A stretch of DNA of 64,000 nt from Putridiphycobacter sp965230195 (lineage in GTDB: Bacteria; Bacteroidota; Bacteroidia; Flavobacteriales_D; Crocinitomicaceae), in the NCBI GenBank assembly GCA_965230195.1, contig OZ245997.1, forward strand, positions 5,704,001 through 5,768,000, read 5' to 3'. The notes under the pieces were generated by a model. It did not search any database. It was not told where the DNA came from and worked only from the letters and a program-made list of their open reading frames with translations. Shown in pieces: positions 37,255 through 45,399 of the stretch; position 1 is the stretch's first letter, and each line of letters opens with the position of its first letter. Both the position numbers and the translations under genes were made by a program.

Positions 37255-38600
37255 CTAATAATAGTTAAAGGGCCTCTGTAAACGTCATCATCATCATCTG
37301 TACGCAAATCAATGAAGTAAAAATAGGTTGAAGGAGGCACTGGACGCCCATTGTAAGTCCCATCCCAATTATTGGTCAGGTTATTATAACCTATTGTTCT
37401 GAAAACAACCTGACCGGCCCTGTCATAAATCACAATCTGACTATTAAGGTACTGGTTGATATTCGTAATTTCCCATATGTCATTTCTGTTATCTCCGTTT
37501 GGCGAAAAACCGGTGGGAATAATAATATCTCTTTTTAATTCAACCACCATCTCATCCGTTAGCTGGCAATTGCCATTGGTTACGGTTAAAAAATAGGTTG
37601 TGGTCTCTTCAGGGTTTGCAATAGGCGTAAAAGTATTCGTAGCACTTAGGTCGGTTGACGGCGTCCAGACCGGAGTCCCGATTCCACTTCCCTCCAGAGT
37701 CACAGTTTGCCCTAATTCCAGTAATAAATCCGGACCGGCATCCACCTCGATTGGCGTTACATCAAATTGAATTGTATTAGATGTTACTGTTTGAGGACAA
37801 GCTTCGGGTCCGCAGGTTACCTCAAGATAAAGATCCCCGGAAGCGTTTAAAATACTGGTTGAAAAATCAGGAGCGGTATATACCAAACCACTATTAAAAT
37901 ACCATTCAAATTCTGGTGTTCCCACGCAATTGTTTAATCCCACATTAATCGTTTCACCATCACCCTGACAAATTGTGGTATTAGCTGCCGAAATAGGATC
38001 AATCGACAAAGGTTGTACTGCCACACCCGGGCCTGTTACTTCAATGTCAAAATCGGCCTGAGCCGGAGAAGTGACACCCGGACCAACCATAGCGCCGTTA
38101 ACCTGAATATAGTAAGTTGTATTTGCCGTTAAAGCGCCTATGGAATTCAGAGAAAATCCAATCATTCCATTATTCTGACAATTACTGACCTCTGTATAAT
38201 TTCCACCTTCACAAGGATTTGAACTTTGCACAATTACAGCGTTTAAAGTATTACCGAGATTAGCACCAGGTGCAATTACTATATTACTAAAATTAACAGT
38301 GACCGTACCATTAGCCGTGGTGGTAAATTTATACCAAACCGTGGCACTGGGCACAAAACAGGGAAAATTATCGTCTGCACAACCGTCAGGATCAGAGCCT
38401 GAGCATTGCTCAAGAGTAGCTGCTGTTGTTGTTCCGCTAACCACCTGTCCAAGGCAAAGATCAACGGCATTTGCACAATCGTCATTCGACGGTTGAGCCA
38501 TGCCATAAAATGACGCAAAAACCAGCAGTATTGCAGATAGTACCCCTTTCAACAGAAACCTTTTTTTGTGGGTAAAGATAATTAATTCTTCCCTTTTCAT
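37251..38600 (-). CDS. Secreted protein with gliding-motility C-terminal (type B T9SS) domain
   Basis: A 449-residue exported protein. The N-terminus has a long positively charged lead and the signal segment GVLSAILLVFASFYGMAQ. The mature protein begins PSNDDCANAVDLCLGQVVSG, a Cys-rich opening widespread in Bacteroidota secreted proteins, with a beta-sandwich to about residue 195 (TVWYKFTTTANGTVTVNFSN). An Ig-like part follows, and then VDAGPDLLLELGQTVTLEGS. The last 95 residues are the sorting domain: IIPTGFSPNGDNRNDIWEIT, IVIYDRAGQVVFR, NWDGTYNGRPVPPSTYFYFI and GPLTIIR. It overlaps the PorP gene by 4 bases, implying translational coupling. Confidence 0.9.
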   Translation of the reverse strand: MKREELIIFTHKKRFLLKGVLSAILLVFASFYGMAQPSNDDCANAVDLCLGQVVSGTTTAATLEQCSGSDPDGCADDNFPCFVPSATVWYKFTTTANGTVTVNFSNIVIAPGANLGNTLNAVIVQSSNPCEGGNYTEVSNCQNNGMIGFSLNSIGALTANTTYYIQVNGAMVGPGVTSPAQADFDIEVTGPGVAVQPLSIDPISAANTTICQGDGETINVGLNNCVGTPEFEWYFNSGLVYTAPDFSTSILNASGDLYLEVTCGPEACPQTVTSNTIQFDVTPIEVDAGPDLLLELGQTVTLEGSGIGTPVWTPSTDLSATNTFTPIANPEETTTYFLTVTNGNCQLTDEMVVELKRDIIIPTGFSPNGDNRNDIWEITNINQYLNSQIVIYDRAGQVVFRTIGYNNLTNNWDGTYNGRPVPPSTYFYFIDLRTDDDDDVYRGPLTIIR

Positions 38601-38663
38601 TATAAATAAAAGTAATTATCAAAAAAATATTGTTTCAAACCATCAAAAAGGATGTTTTTTTGG

Positions 38664-38671
38664 TAAATTTG
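38664..38671 (+). promoter_or_regulatory. Candidate -7 box for etfB-etfA
   Basis: TAAATTTG matches TAnnTTTG and lies 31 bases before the etfB ATG. Confidence 0.5.
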
Positions 38672-38702
38672 ACTACTTTTTATTAAAATAAATTTACAAA
38701 GA

Positions 38703-39443
38703 ATGAAAATATTAGTTTGTATCAGTAAATCTCCGGATACGACAAGCAAAATTGCTTTTACTGATAATGACACAAAATTTGATGAATCTGGTGTTCAGTA
38801 CATTGTAAATCCATATGATGAGTGGTATGCGTTAGTTCGTGCCATTGAATTAAAAGAACAAAATGGTGGTGAAGTAACTACTATTACTGTTGGGGAAGCA
38901 TCTGACGATTCAATTATAAGAAAAGCCCTGGCCATTGGTGCTGATAACGCTGTCAGAGTAAATATGGCGGCAGAAGATGCATACAGCGTTGCTTTTCAAA
39001 TTGCAGAATATGCGAAAAACGAAAATTTTGATATCATATTTACCGGGAAAGAAACCATTAACTTTAATGGGGCTCAATTGGGAGGAATGATCTCTGAATT
39101 GATGAACCTGCCTTATGTTGCTATTGCTTCAAAATTAGAAATGAATGGCTCTGTTGCCACTGCTAATCGAGAGATTATTGGTGGTGTTGAAGTGGTTGAG
39201 GTTAACACACCATTTGTAATCAGTGCCGCTAAGGGTATGGCTGAGCAAAGAATCCCTAATATGAGGGGTATTATGGCTGCCAGAACCAAACCATTAAATG
39301 TGGTTGAGCCGGTAGCCTGTGAAGCATTGGTGAGCTATGATTCATTTAGCTTACCGGATTCTAAACAAGATTGTAAGTATATTGATGCTGACAATATGGG
39401 CGAATTAGTAGAATTATTACACAACGAAGCAAAAGTTATTTAA
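38703..39443 (+). CDS. etfB: Electron transfer flavoprotein, beta subunit
   Basis: With EtfA it carries electrons from acyl-CoA and other dehydrogenases to the quinone pool. The start, MKILVCISKSPDTTSKIAFT, and VNPYDEWYALVRAIELKEQ are family hallmarks. The AMP-binding region contains DIIFTGKETINFNGAQLGGM (here the usual GKQA/D-x-D is GKETINFN, as in the mitochondrial-like or Bacteroidota type). The later segment is EVVEVNTPFVISAAKGMAEQ, then RIPNMRGIMAARTKPL. The length of 246 is normal. etfA follows 9 bases downstream. Confidence 0.95.
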   Translation: MKILVCISKSPDTTSKIAFTDNDTKFDESGVQYIVNPYDEWYALVRAIELKEQNGGEVTTITVGEASDDSIIRKALAIGADNAVRVNMAAEDAYSVAFQIAEYAKNENFDIIFTGKETINFNGAQLGGMISELMNLPYVAIASKLEMNGSVATANREIIGGVEVVEVNTPFVISAAKGMAEQRIPNMRGIMAARTKPLNVVEPVACEALVSYDSFSLPDSKQDCKYIDADNMGELVELLHNEAKVI

Positions 39444-39452
39444 AAAAATTAT

Positions 39453-40391
39453 ATGTCAGTTATAGTATATATTGATACAACGAGTGGTTCAATTCCAAAA
39501 AATGCACTCGAGGCTGTAAATTACGGTAGTCAGATTGGCGAAACCACAGTTCTAACTAATGGTTCAATTGACAAAAATGAATTAGCATCACTTGGAAAAT
39601 ATGGTGCGAAAAAAGTATTGTTTAACAGTACATCTACTGATGATCCGGCTCAATTGTCAAAATTGATCCAGGCTGCGGTTAATCAGGAAAATGCTGATAC
39701 CATTGTAGTATCTTACGACCTAAACGGAAAAGCTGTAGCGCCAAGAGTTTCTGCAGGATTAAAAGCTGGTTTTGTACCTGGTGCAGTAGCACTACCTGAT
39801 GCAGAAAACAAAATTAAAACCAATGTTTTTTCAGGTAAAGCCAGTGGACACTGTAAAGTAAATACTGCCAAAAGAATCATTGGTTTAACACCAAATTCAA
39901 TTCAGGTTTCAGCTGCAGAAGGTTCTGCTGAGGTGGTTGACTTTGATGCTGATTTAGGACAAACCGGAATTACGGTAAAAAGTGTTGAAAAACAAGAAGG
40001 TGATATTTTGTTAACTGAAGCAGAGTTGGTAGTATCTGCCGGAAGAGGATTAAAAGGTCCTGAAAACTGGGGTATGGTTGAAGATTTGGCCAAAGAATTG
40101 GGCGCAGCAACAGCTTGTTCAAGACCAGTTGCCGATATCGGTTGGAGACCTCATCACGAACATGTTGGTCAGACTGGAATTGCAATCAGACCAAACTTAT
40201 ATATTGCTGCCGGTATTTCGGGAGCTATTCAACATTTAGCAGGTGTTAACCAAAGTAAAACTATTGTGGTTATTAATACTGATCCTGAAGCGCCTTTCTT
40301 TAAAGCTGCTGATTACGGTATTGTGGGAGATGCTTTTGAAGTACTTCCAAAATTAACTGAAGCAGTTAAAAACTTTAAGGCAAATAACTAA
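39453..40391 (+). CDS. etfA: Electron transfer flavoprotein, alpha subunit
   Basis: The FAD-binding subunit of the flavoprotein pair. Residues 1-185 form the N-terminal fold. The C-terminal FAD domain has GRGLKGPENWGMVEDLAKEL, ACSRPVADIGWRPHHEHVGQ, TGIAIRPNLYIAAGISGAIQ and HLAGVNQSKTIVVINTDPEA, then ADYGIVGDAFEVLPKL. The length of 312 is normal. The two genes form an operon ended by a strong hairpin. Confidence 0.96.
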   Translation: MSVIVYIDTTSGSIPKNALEAVNYGSQIGETTVLTNGSIDKNELASLGKYGAKKVLFNSTSTDDPAQLSKLIQAAVNQENADTIVVSYDLNGKAVAPRVSAGLKAGFVPGAVALPDAENKIKTNVFSGKASGHCKVNTAKRIIGLTPNSIQVSAAEGSAEVVDFDADLGQTGITVKSVEKQEGDILLTEAELVVSAGRGLKGPENWGMVEDLAKELGAATACSRPVADIGWRPHHEHVGQTGIAIRPNLYIAAGISGAIQHLAGVNQSKTIVVINTDPEAPFFKAADYGIVGDAFEVLPKLTEAVKNFKANN

Positions 40392-40407
40392 TACACACTA
40401 AAATATT

Positions 40408-40439
40408 AAGGAGAATAACTGGTTATTCTCCTTTCTCAT
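40408..40439 (+). terminator. Intrinsic terminator after etfA
   Basis: A perfect 12-bp stem (40408-40419 with 40422-40433) and a very short loop, followed by a T-rich tail broken by two C residues. It lies between etfA and the bifunctional-nuclease gene. Confidence 0.7.
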
Positions 40440-40442
40440 TTT

Positions 40443-41036
40443 ATGGATAAGATAGAATTAAAAATAATAGGCCTTTCGTATAGCCAAACCCAATCGGGAG
40501 CTTATGCACTAGTGCTGTCGGAAAAAGAGGGTAACAGGCGATTACCAATTATCATTGGCGGATTTGAAGCACAATCAATAGCCATTGAACTGGAGAATAT
40601 GAAACCCTCGAGGCCATTAACCCACGACCTGTTTAAATCATTTGCAGATTCGTTTAGCGTGAAGGTTAAAGAGATTGTTATCTATAATCTGGTAGAGGGG
40701 GTATTTTATTCCAAAATAGTATGTACCAATGGTAAAGATGAAATTGAAATTGACGCCAGAACCTCTGATGCCATTGCCATTGGTTTAAGACTTAAAGCTC
40801 CGGTATATACTTTCGAACATATCCTGAGTTCAGCTGGAATACAGCTCGAAAATGAGGAGCTTATTGAAGAAACTAATATTGATGATTCGGGAGAAAAGGT
40901 TGAAGTTGAGCAAGCCGCTGAATATACCATTGAAGAGCTGGAAGTACTGTTGCAGAGTGCTATTGATGATGAGGATTACGAAAAAGCGTCCAAAATAAGA
41001 GACGAAATCAATAAAAGAAAAAATCTTGAGGAATAA
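40443..41036 (+). CDS. Bifunctional nuclease (DUF151) domain protein with UvrB/UvrC motif
   Basis: A 197-residue cytoplasmic protein. Residues 1-135 are the BFN/DUF151 fold: LKIIGLSYSQTQSGAYALVL, RRLPIIIGGFEAQSIAIELE, RPLTHDLFKSFADSF and IDARTSDAIAIGLRLKAPVY. The end (YTIEELEVLLQSAIDDEDYEKASKIRDEINKR) is a UvrB/UvrC-type helical hairpin that in other proteins mediates pairing. BFN proteins of plants and Thermotoga have been reported to have nuclease activity; the role in bacteria is not settled. The stop overlaps by 11 bases the TTG start of the nucleoside transporter. Confidence 0.9.
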   Translation: MDKIELKIIGLSYSQTQSGAYALVLSEKEGNRRLPIIIGGFEAQSIAIELENMKPSRPLTHDLFKSFADSFSVKVKEIVIYNLVEGVFYSKIVCTNGKDEIEIDARTSDAIAIGLRLKAPVYTFEHILSSAGIQLENEELIEETNIDDSGEKVEVEQAAEYTIEELEVLLQSAIDDEDYEKASKIRDEINKRKNLEE

Positions 41037-42786
41037 TAAGTTAGTTTTTGGTTTAATAATCATCCTAACTTATAGTTTAATTGGCTGTGGTAAAAGAATT
41101 GAAAACCCTATTCTTGGTCAATGGAACTTTACAAAAGACTCTGTGGAATCCGGTATCACGCTTTCCAGCCAGAGCAATCAACAAACATTCAGCTCCACCA
41201 ATTTATTTAATCATGATTATAATGGTGTATGGACAGCTGATTCTGAAAATATTACACTGACCTATCATGCTAAAGTAGAGTCAGAAATTGATTCGATTCT
41301 GTTCAACCAATCGGTTGACGGCACATCTAATATCGATTTATATCATTCCGGAGAGCGGATCTCCGGAATCAATCAAAATGGTATACAAGCCATCAAAACC
41401 AGTCAAACCTTTTCATTTAAAGTTTCAGGGAATACTTTAACATTAAGTAATGGTAGTATAAAACATACTTTAACCAAATACACTCCTCCGTCAAATCAAA
41501 TTTCTTTTCTCTCCATATTAAGAGGGTTAGGTGGTATGGCTTTTTTAATTGCCCTCGCCTGGGGATTTAGTATCAATAGAAAGGCCGTAAACTGGAAACT
41601 GGTTGGTAAGGGACTCATTTTGCAATTGGTCATAGCCATACTGGTATTAAAAGTCCCTTTTATTGAACAGGGTTTTGATTTTGTCAGCAGGGGATTTGTT
41701 AAAGTAATTGATTTTACAAATGCAGGTGTTGACTTTCTCTTTGGACAGTTTGGAATTGGCACAGTACAAGCGCCTTTACTAAACTTCGCCTTTATCATTT
41801 TACCTACCATTATTTTCTTTTCGGCCCTTGTCAGCTTATTTTATTATTATGGAGTAATTCAAAAAATAGTGTATGGATTTGCCTGGGTCATGAAAAAATT
41901 TATGTCTCTTTCGGGAGCTGAGAGTCTTGCTGCCGCCGGTAATGTATTTTTGGGACAAACCGAATCACCGCTATTGGTAAAACCTTATTTAGGTAAAATG
42001 ACCAAGTCAGAAATGATGTGTTTAATGACTGGTGGGATGGCCACTATTGCAGGTGGTGTATTAGCAGCCTATGTTGGTTTTTTAGGAGGAGATGATCCTG
42101 TTCAGCAAGCCTTTTTTGCCAAACATTTACTCACCGCCTCTATTATTTCAGCTCCCGCTGCAGTCATTGCTGCTAAAATTTTAGTGCCTGAAACCGAATC
42201 ATTCAACGAAGACCTTTCGGTGGATAAAACCAAAATTGGAACTAATGCATTAGAAGCCATTTCAAACGGTACTACAGACGGCCTAAAATTAGCAATTAAT
42301 GTCGGGGCTATGCTATTGGTATTTATCGCTTTAATGGCTTTGGGAAATTATACACTTGGTTTTGTAGGACACCATACCGGACTAAACGACTGGATTGCTG
42401 CAAATACAGTTTACGACAAGTTTTCATTTGAATTTATTCTGGGGTATATTGGCCGGCCTATTGTTTGGTTATTGGGTGTTAATTGGGCCGATTCAGTCTA
42501 CGTTGGAGAACTATTAGGTACCAAAACGGTAGTCAATGAATTTGTGGGTTATATGCGTTTAGGTGAAATGAAAACTGCAGGATTACTTTCGGAAAAATCC
42601 ACTATCATGAGTACCTATATTTTATGTGGATTCGCCAATTTTGCTTCTATCGGTATCCAAATTGGTGGTATCGGTGCCCTGGTTCCAAACCGCAAAGGCT
42701 TATTGTCAAAATTAGGTGTTCGTGCCTTGATTGGTGGTACCGTGGCATGCCTGATGACTGCTGCCATTGTGGGAATGATGTACTAA
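41026..42786 (+). CDS. Concentrative nucleoside transporter with N-terminal lipoprotein-like domain
   Basis: An inner-membrane ion-coupled nucleoside importer (CNT/NupC family). The start is TTG at 41026, overlapping the previous gene by 11 bases; no ATG is near. The first 21 residues look like a lipoprotein signal with Cys21 in LIGC. Residues about 25-155 form a strand-rich lipocalin-like domain (LGQWNFTKDSVESG, YNGVWTADSENITLTYH). The transporter proper starts at about 157 (FLSILRGLGGMAFLIALAWG) and is about 430 residues, the full CNT size. Family motifs are GAESLAAAGNVFLGQTESPL, GGMATIAGGVLAAYVGFLGG and LGLAINVGAMLLVFIALMAL in near form, ending with SIGIQIGGIGALVPNRK. The added domain is therefore an extra periplasmic part, not a truncation. 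Confidence 0.92.
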   Translation: MRNNKLVFGLIIILTYSLIGCGKRIENPILGQWNFTKDSVESGITLSSQSNQQTFSSTNLFNHDYNGVWTADSENITLTYHAKVESEIDSILFNQSVDGTSNIDLYHSGERISGINQNGIQAIKTSQTFSFKVSGNTLTLSNGSIKHTLTKYTPPSNQISFLSILRGLGGMAFLIALAWGFSINRKAVNWKLVGKGLILQLVIAILVLKVPFIEQGFDFVSRGFVKVIDFTNAGVDFLFGQFGIGTVQAPLLNFAFIILPTIIFFSALVSLFYYYGVIQKIVYGFAWVMKKFMSLSGAESLAAAGNVFLGQTESPLLVKPYLGKMTKSEMMCLMTGGMATIAGGVLAAYVGFLGGDDPVQQAFFAKHLLTASIISAPAAVIAAKILVPETESFNEDLSVDKTKIGTNALEAISNGTTDGLKLAINVGAMLLVFIALMALGNYTLGFVGHHTGLNDWIAANTVYDKFSFEFILGYIGRPIVWLLGVNWADSVYVGELLGTKTVVNEFVGYMRLGEMKTAGLLSEKSTIMSTYILCGFANFASIGIQIGGIGALVPNRKGLLSKLGVRALIGGTVACLMTAAIVGMMY

Positions 42787-42894
42787 GCTTGATAGATAAT
42801 AAACACCACAATATCAACATTCTAAAATTAAAAAAGTCAAAATAGAGAAGAATTTTTAACTATCTTAGGATCGATATAAATCTATTCTTTGTAA

Positions 42895-43875
42895 ATGAGA
42901 TTATTTCCTTCCAAAAAGCAATTTAATAAGTGGGGCTATCCAAGTAAAGCCAGTGTAATTGGTCTATGGTTAGCAATAGCACTTGCAATTATCAGTCTAA
43001 TAGCGTGGATTATAAGTTCTACACAATCTGAAAAAGAAGCAATAGTTATTAAAGAAACTCCAGATCAATTTGTACTTCAACAACTACAAAAGGAAAAACA
43101 ATTTCTTAGAGAAGAACAAGAAAGAATTTTATATTCGGATGAAGTCAATTCTTTTTTTAACAACATCAAATATCAAGCATTTAACAATGAAGAAATTCAA
43201 CAATGGGTACCAAATCTTGATAGCAGTCGAAGAAATTCCTCTATTAATGACTCCATAACAATTGAAGGTTTCTTCACCTTTCCTAAACCTAAAGGTGCAG
43301 AATATATCAAGCTCAGAATTCCAGAATCCGAAACCTTCTTTAATCTAAACTTTCGACCAAAAAAATATCTTAAAGAACGTTTTGCAAATTACCTGCTCTC
43401 AAAATTTTATTTTAGGACTACTTCCAGTTTAAGTAATGTTATTGCAATGCTAAAAAAAAGAAGAGACTTTTCTGATCAATTAAATGACATAACTTCAAAA
43501 GGAAGTACCCTTGACGCGGGAATAATCAGATTAGGTTGCTTCATAAATGGGGTATGGAGACATGAGAAAATGTTTTACCCATACATATTATTCAAAATTG
43601 AAAACAATACTTTTTTAACTCATTTTGGAAAAGACTTTGTCCAGACAAATAAAATTAAAATGTACAACAATAGCAAAGGAAAAGTAATCGAATTCGAGAG
43701 GCCTAAAATCACTTTTGCAAGTTCGAAGTTAGATTTCGACGATATTTTGAAAAAAGCTATGAATGGTGAAATACCTCTTTCAATGTCTGGTAAAAGAGTT
43801 CATCCAGATGTCTACCACAATGACGTTTTAAGAAGAGAGTTGCAAAAAGTAAAGCAATTAAACACTACTCCCTGA
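42895..43875 (+). CDS. Uncharacterised single-pass membrane protein
   Basis: A 326-residue protein I do not recognise. Residues about 20-45 (SVIGLWLAIALAIISLIAWI) form one membrane span close to the N-terminus. A short charged helix follows (EKQFLREEQERIL), then a mixed alpha/beta soluble part ending near VHPDVYHNDVLRRELQKVKQ. The opening NKWGYPSKASVIGLWLAI recalls membrane proteins that pair with effector genes in Bacteroidota, but no family can be claimed. It is more AT-rich than its neighbours and stands alone, which suggests recent arrival. Confidence 0.7.
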   Translation: MRLFPSKKQFNKWGYPSKASVIGLWLAIALAIISLIAWIISSTQSEKEAIVIKETPDQFVLQQLQKEKQFLREEQERILYSDEVNSFFNNIKYQAFNNEEIQQWVPNLDSSRRNSSINDSITIEGFFTFPKPKGAEYIKLRIPESETFFNLNFRPKKYLKERFANYLLSKFYFRTTSSLSNVIAMLKKRRDFSDQLNDITSKGSTLDAGIIRLGCFINGVWRHEKMFYPYILFKIENNTFLTHFGKDFVQTNKIKMYNNSKGKVIEFERPKITFASSKLDFDDILKKAMNGEIPLSMSGKRVHPDVYHNDVLRRELQKVKQLNTTP

Positions 43876-43980
43876 TTTCAATTTAATACTGTTTTCATCA
43901 ACATCAGGTGGGCTTAGTTACTCAGACCTTTTAGACAGTCAAAAAGAAATACACTTATAAACTATAGTCCTATTCTTAGT

Positions 43981-44385
43981 TTACTTAATATCCCCATCAG
44001 TAATAATCAACCGGCATTCGCAAACACCGCTTTTAAAGGTACCTTCTTCAATAACAGTATACGTCCAATTTTCATTACTACTTAAATCAAGGTCCAGTTC
44101 AAGTGAATCAAATTGATCAATTACAGCAGCTAATGCCCCTTCTGCTACAGTACAGTCTTCAAAGTCGGTCACCCTTCCTATTTTATGGATGTCCACTATA
44201 TGACTAACTTGTTGGGATTTGATCAAAATACTGTCTTTAACAAATGGTGGATATCCCATATAACTTGAGTCCGTATATATCCAAATATCATATGATGATT
44301 GATTTTCAATGATCCGGTCGTATTTAACTGCAGGGTCACAACTGGTGAATATAAATAATGCAAAAAGAGGGATTAATTTTTTCAT
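43981..44385 (-). CDS. Small lipoprotein of unknown function
   Basis: A 134-residue exported protein. The lipobox FTSC places the lipidated Cys at position 16 after MKKLIPLFALFIF. The mature part is short and strand-rich (VKYDRIIENQSSYDIWIYTD ... ENWTYTVIEEGTFKSG), ending CECRLIITDGDIK. Cysteines at CTVAEG and CEC might form a disulphide. The pattern resembles small surface lipoproteins of this phylum, but no family is recognised. It is divergent from the lipoprotein gene at 44522, with 136 bases between. Confidence 0.75.
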   Translation of the reverse strand: MKKLIPLFALFIFTSCDPAVKYDRIIENQSSYDIWIYTDSSYMGYPPFVKDSILIKSQQVSHIVDIHKIGRVTDFEDCTVAEGALAAVIDQFDSLELDLDLSSNENWTYTVIEEGTFKSGVCECRLIITDGDIK

Positions 44386-44521
44386 GGTATTTCAATTACA
44401 CATTATCGTGACTAAGGTTGCCCCTCCCTCGAACTAAAATTGTCCACTTATTGTCCTTGTCATCTAGACTCAGCTAATCCATTGATCAATTATATTCGCT
44501 CAAACATTAAAAACTTACAAT

Positions 44522-44944
44522 ATGAAAATGATTAAAGGTTTTGTAGCATCATTGTTTCTGTTAGGAGTATTGATAGGATGTAGTGCAGAAGTAACAACAG
44601 ATGAAAATACAACAGATGCTACAACCGGTACAGAAGTAATTTCTGTTCAGGACGTATTAAAATTAGGTTCTGAAGATGAAGGCGTTGGGAAAAATTATAC
44701 CATTAAAGGATGGTTTTGTGGCATGCTTGGCAGTATTGGTACTGATGAAAAAACACTTTTCCTGGACCAAAAACAAGGTAGCAATAACCCGGCCTTTGCC
44801 GTTTTGGTAGACAAAGACACAGAGGAAGCCTTAAAAGATGCTACTTCGAAAAACGAAATTACAATCTCCGCCGAAATTGTTGAATATACAGGATTTGGTA
44901 CAAAGGTCAAAGCCAAAAATTGTAAAGTAATTTCAATTGATTAA
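44522..44944 (+). CDS. Small lipoprotein with OB-fold-like domain
   Basis: A 140-residue exported lipoprotein with lipobox LIGC at Cys20. After a Thr-rich spacer (TTDENTTDATTGTEV), residues about 40-140 contain ISVQDVLKLGSEDEGVGKNY, TIKGWFCGMLGSIGTDEK, FAVLVDKDTEEALKD and ITISAEIVEYTGFGTKVKAK. The order and spacing recall tRNA_anti-like (OB-fold) domains of Bacteroidota exported proteins. Ligand and role are unknown. A terminator follows about 45 bases after the stop. Confidence 0.8.
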   Translation: MKMIKGFVASLFLLGVLIGCSAEVTTDENTTDATTGTEVISVQDVLKLGSEDEGVGKNYTIKGWFCGMLGSIGTDEKTLFLDQKQGSNNPAFAVLVDKDTEEALKDATSKNEITISAEIVEYTGFGTKVKAKNCKVISID

Positions 44945-44984
44945 GAATTTTTCAGGTTTATTCATTTGGTCAATAGTAGATTCA

Positions 44985-45013
44985 AGGGGTTGTCAGATTA
45001 GGCAGCCCTTTTT
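44985..45013 (+). terminator. Intrinsic terminator after the 44522 lipoprotein
   Basis: The stem GGGTTGTC/GGCAGCCC (two wobbles) with a 6-base loop is followed by five T. Confidence 0.7.
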
Positions 45014-45083
45014 CGTTAACAGATTTACCTTCTTATCCAAAATACAACTCCACGCAAAATTTTTCTTTTTTGGCAAGTTTAAT

Positions 45084-45099
45084 TGGCACACTTATTGAT
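45084..45099 (+). promoter_or_regulatory. Sigma-54-like -24/-12 promoter candidate
   Basis: TGGCACACTTATTGAT keeps the -24 GG and the ten-base spacing to the -12 dinucleotide, which here is GA instead of the consensus GC. The -24 half TTGGCAC is a full match. It lies about 30 bases before the hairpin transcript candidate. Confidence 0.35.
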
Positions 45100-45109
45100 G
45101 CTTAAATGA

Positions 45110-45190
45110 ACATACCTAAGGTGCTTTAAATTTAAAATATATTAAGACTTGTCATCATAATAACCTCATAATTTAAAGCACCTTTTTTGT
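45110..45190 (+). ncRNA. Candidate small RNA ending in a hairpin terminator
   Basis: A 13-bp perfect stem (AGGTGCTTTAAAT at 45119-45131 with its complement at 45171-45183) closes a 39-base loop and runs into TTTTTTG then TTTT. With the promoter-like site upstream, a transcript of about 75-80 bases is possible. There is no coding frame in it. It could instead be only a spare terminator. Confidence 0.35.
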
Positions 45191-45260
45191 TTTCTTATTC
45201 TTAATTCTGAAAGTTTTAAATACCTCCTCAAGTAGATAATTGCATATACTTGGTATTGAA

Positions 45261-45280
45261 ATGTAGTTTGAAACTACATT
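45261..45280. repeat. REP-like palindrome, copy 1
   Basis: The palindrome ATGTAGTTTGAAACTACATT lies between genes and is shared, with variations, with the sites at 49656 and 51166. Nearby CTTGGTATT is also shared with copy 2 in the opposite orientation. Confidence 0.55.
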
Positions 45281-45332
45281 CAAGTGAGAACGAAAAGAAG
45301 AAGATAGGATTAGGAAAGCTCAATCTCATTAG

Positions 45333-45340
45333 TAAATTTG
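45333..45340 (+). promoter_or_regulatory. Candidate -7 box for the 45400 gene
   Basis: TAAATTTG is an exact TAnnTTTG match 59 bases before the ATG. Confidence 0.4.
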
Positions 45341-45399
45341 CAACTGTTCAATCTAAAAATCAACAGATTTATAGAATTTAATTACTAAAGTAAAAAGAG

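Larger units (their letters stand above)
45014..45399. other. Intergenic region with candidate small RNA, palindrome and promoter
   Basis: No plausible coding frame was seen. It contains, in order, a sigma-54-like promoter (45084-45099), a hairpin with T tract (45119-45187), a REP-like palindrome (45261-45280) and a TAnnTTTG box (45333-45340). Each is listed separately. Confidence 0.6.

Noticed and set aside
44386..44521. Divergent promoters between the two small lipoprotein genes
   Set aside because: No TAnnTTTG or sigma-54-like box is present on either strand, so nothing specific can be claimed.
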